Positions 31,190-32,672 of a DNA stretch of 32,672 bases are shown here, piece after piece. Every line of letters starts with the position of its first letter. The stretch's first letter is position 1. Where the stretch lies: contig USQZ01000016.1 in assembly GCA_900556975.1 (NCBI GenBank), positions 1 to 32,672 on the forward strand, in the 5' to 3' direction. The notes below the pieces were generated by a model. The model was not told where the DNA came from and searched no databases. It was given only the letters and a program-made list of their open reading frames with translations. The translations under genes were made by a program, and so were the position numbers. Source of the DNA: an uncultured Clostridium sp. Lineage in GTDB: Bacteria; Bacillota; Clostridia; TANB77; CAG-508.

Positions 31190-31225
31190 AAAAAAAACAA
31201 TACCTGATTTAAAACCAGATATTGT
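31190..31225 (-). terminator. ytxC terminator
   Basis: On the minus strand, ACAATATCTGG, loop, TCAGGTATTGT (31225 to 31197) is followed by a run of T (plus-strand A at 31190-31197). It begins 6 nt after the ytxC stop codon. Confidence 0.88.
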
Positions 31226-31230
31226 ATGCT

Positions 31231-32058
31231 TTAATTAGTATTATTAAAATGTATAAAATCCGAAGCAGATTTATAAAGAGAACAAATTTCACAACCATAG
31301 CAACAATAGATTTTATTAGAGAAAATTTTCTTTAATGTAGATAAAAATTCATCTTCTTCACTTAAAACATGAACATATAATTTATTAGGAAGTAAATTTA
31401 AAATAGTATTCAAAACAAAATCATTATTTGAAAAAGAAATGTCAGACAAATATTTTGCATCTAATATATTATTATCAATGGGAACAGGATTTTTATTTTT
31501 GTCAAGGAGAATAGATTCTTGATTAATATAGATTAAGTGGAGTACATCAATCTTAGAAGGTTCAGAATTAATATAATCACAAAGCAAAGTTATAAATTTA
31601 TCATATTCTCGATTAATAATAAAATTATTAACAGATAAATCAACTAAATACTCGATTACTTCAAGATAATCACGAAGTCTAAAATTAATAAAACCAGCTA
31701 AAATCATAGAAGAATGATTTTTTATATAATCATAAGTAGAAAGAAAAACTAAATCTTTTTTACTTTGAGAGTCCTCTTCAACAATAGAAGAAGAGATATT
31801 AGAAATTTGAATTTGTTCAAATTCGTCAAAGTAAAAATAATTTTTCTTAATTATTTTCTTGATTAATTTTTTTTCGTATAAATCAATAATCATATTAGAA
31901 AGAAGCAGGGAAAATTTTTTACATTCAGCATCAAAATTATCAAATTCAAAAATAATTGAATTATTATCTTTTTTCATATTTTGTAGAATATTTTTCTTAG
32001 AAATATAGGAATATATTTCTTGAGTTTCACTAGAAGATTGTAGAATTAAAGTAAACAT
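31231..32058 (-). CDS. ytxC: Putative sporulation protein YtxC
   Basis: This 275-residue protein matches the YtxC family in length and in its central motif AGFINFRLRDYLEVIEYLVD (about 121-140), with an upstream segment of long helices and a C-terminal Cys patch (CCYGCEIC, about 253-260). YtxC is listed as a sporulation protein in Bacillus; its biochemical role is not known. TAGGAGG precedes ATG 32058. It has its own terminator and is separated from the GH57 gene by two terminators. The Cys cluster could bind metal but I have no evidence that it does. Confidence 0.82.
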   Translation of the reverse strand: MFTLILQSSSETQEIYSYISKKNILQNMKKDNNSIIFEFDNFDAECKKFSLLLSNMIIDLYEKKLIKKIIKKNYFYFDEFEQIQISNISSSIVEEDSQSKKDLVFLSTYDYIKNHSSMILAGFINFRLRDYLEVIEYLVDLSVNNFIINREYDKFITLLCDYINSEPSKIDVLHLIYINQESILLDKNKNPVPIDNNILDAKYLSDISFSNNDFVLNTILNLLPNKLYVHVLSEEDEFLSTLKKIFSNKIYCCYGCEICSLYKSASDFIHFNNTN

Positions 32059-32116
32059 AGCTAAAGCCTCCTACAAAATGTATTATTAACAATTTATAAT
32101 AGTTTATTCCAAAGCA

Positions 32117-32149
32117 TAAAAAAAGAGTTTGTCATTATCCAACAAACTC
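32117..32149 (-). terminator. Second terminator downstream of the GH57 gene
   Basis: GAGTTTGT (32125-32132) pairs with ACAAACTC (32142-32149); on the minus strand the stem is followed by a T run (plus-strand A at 32117-32124). It lies about 100 nt beyond the first terminator. Confidence 0.82.
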
Positions 32150-32229
32150 AAGATAAATATAGTTCATATCCAATATGGATGATATAAACACAATTGAATT
32201 AAACTATTCGAAACAGTAATAATTAACAA

Positions 32230-32255
32230 AAAAGTGGATTTTTAAATCCACTTTT
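32230..32255 (-). terminator. Terminator of the GH57 gene
   Basis: AAAAGTGGATTT (32230-32241), 2-nt loop at this count, AAATCCACTTTT (32244-32255). The stem begins at the stop codon and is followed by T residues on the minus strand. Confidence 0.88.
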
Positions 32256-32672
32256 ATCTATAAATATTATAATCAATATTATCAAAAATTAAGTCTTGCT
32301 CATAAATATCATCAACAAACTTTTCATCAATTTTATCATTTTTAATTTGATAGTAAAGTTTAGTAAATCGACCAATATGCTGTTTAATTCTCTTCTTAGC
32401 ATAATCAACCATAGTTCCATTAGTAATAATAAATAGCCAGTCACTACTTTGAGCAAGTAGAAGCTCACGAGCACATTGATTTAAAGCTTTTTTTCGAACT
32501 TCATCTTGTTCATCAGGGAATAAGTTAGCAAGTTCAACCATTCTATTACCAGCTTTATGAAGATGACGATGAGCATAATCATTAGATTCATTTAACCATA
32601 CTTCACTATATCCATTAGCACCCCAACTTGAACGACAAGGAGAAGCCACCTGAATACTAGGATGTCTATCAA
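32254..32672 (-). CDS. GH57 1,4-alpha-glucan branching enzyme, C-terminal part (cut by window end)
   Basis: The visible 139 codons are the C-terminal DUF1957-type domain of GH57 branching enzymes: SSWGANGYSEVWLNESNDYAHRHLH, then QCARELLLAQSSDWLFIITNGTM and YAKKRIKQHIGRFTKLY. The reading frame stays open to the window edge, so the N-terminal catalytic barrel lies outside; an internal GTG at 32649 is not a start. These enzymes add alpha-1,6 branches to glycogen and pair logically with the phosphorylase at 12827-15391. Family assignment rests on the C-terminal domain only. Confidence 0.85.
   Translation of the reverse strand, partial: DRHPSIQVASPCRSSWGANGYSEVWLNESNDYAHRHLHKAGNRMVELANLFPDEQDEVRKKALNQCARELLLAQSSDWLFIITNGTMVDYAKKRIKQHIGRFTKLYYQIKNDKIDEKFVDDIYEQDLIFDNIDYNIYR

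Overview
The window is a 32.7-kb stretch of very AT-rich chromosome (one hand-counted host block has 17 G+C in 60). It comes from a spore-forming member of the Firmicutes, most likely an uncultivated gut-type clostridium. The reasons are strong Shine-Dalgarno sites (AGGAGG), near-exclusive AGA/ATA/AAA codon use, U-tract terminators after most transcription units, and three sporulation or germination genes: a ytfJ/gerW homologue, gpr and ytxC. It reads as ordinary chromosome, with no phage or plasmid backbone, no integrase or transposase, and no rRNA, tRNA or CRISPR array.

Layout, left to right. 1-4.9 kb: a membrane-anchored peptide-type solute-binding protein, recA, recX, scpA and a DUF2953 gene. 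5.0-5.9 kb: a minus-strand orphan gene of higher GC with its own promoter, operator-like dyad and terminator. 5.9-9.8 kb: ytfJ (minus), then an mgtC-like gene, a GltD-like flavoprotein and an M20 dipeptidase packed as one operon. 9.8-10.6 kb: a yybP-ykoY manganese riboswitch with a clear promoter, driving mntP. 10.8-11.8 kb: a muropeptide LD-carboxypeptidase. 11.9-12.6 kb: a second higher-GC minus-strand orphan (membrane plus coiled coil) with its own terminator. 12.8-17.8 kb: glycogen phosphorylase, a divergent pyruvate kinase and a Bax-inhibitor-1-like protein. 18-20.7 kb: undecaprenol/diacylglycerol kinase, a two-component system and a small membrane/coiled-coil protein. 20.8-23.6 kb: an LPKTG-anchored surface protein with a 17-unit DDNKQ/DDNKK repeat, then a polysaccharide deacetylase. 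23.7-25.5 kb: yebC and gpr. 25.8-28.4 kb: an SPFH/YdjI-like protein and a zinc-ribbon membrane partner resembling YdjG. 28.5-30.4 kb: a GDSL esterase and a FucO-type dehydrogenase. 30.4-32.7 kb (minus strand): TraX-family protein, YtxC and the C-terminal end of a GH57 glycogen branching enzyme that runs off the window.

Functional themes are cell-envelope upkeep (LD-carboxypeptidase, DgkA, deacetylase, sortase substrate, SPFH pair, two-component system), glycogen turnover and lower glycolysis (GlgP, GH57 enzyme, Pyk), metal homeostasis (MntP with its riboswitch) and sporulation.

The most unusual signals are non-coding or orphan. A roughly 150-bp repeat family (10625-10780 and 17845-17994) supplies the region upstream of both ldcA and dgkA, with a conserved CAAAGA-17 nt-TATAAT core. 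A second 49-bp repeat lies upstream of the solute-binding protein and of the SPFH gene. Two foreign-looking single-gene islands share one architecture. A possible start-codon switch follows the Mn riboswitch, the gpr ribosome-binding site is embedded in a terminator-like hairpin, and the deacetylase gene has a structured, terminator-containing leader. All functional statements are inferred from sequence reading alone; no database search was run.
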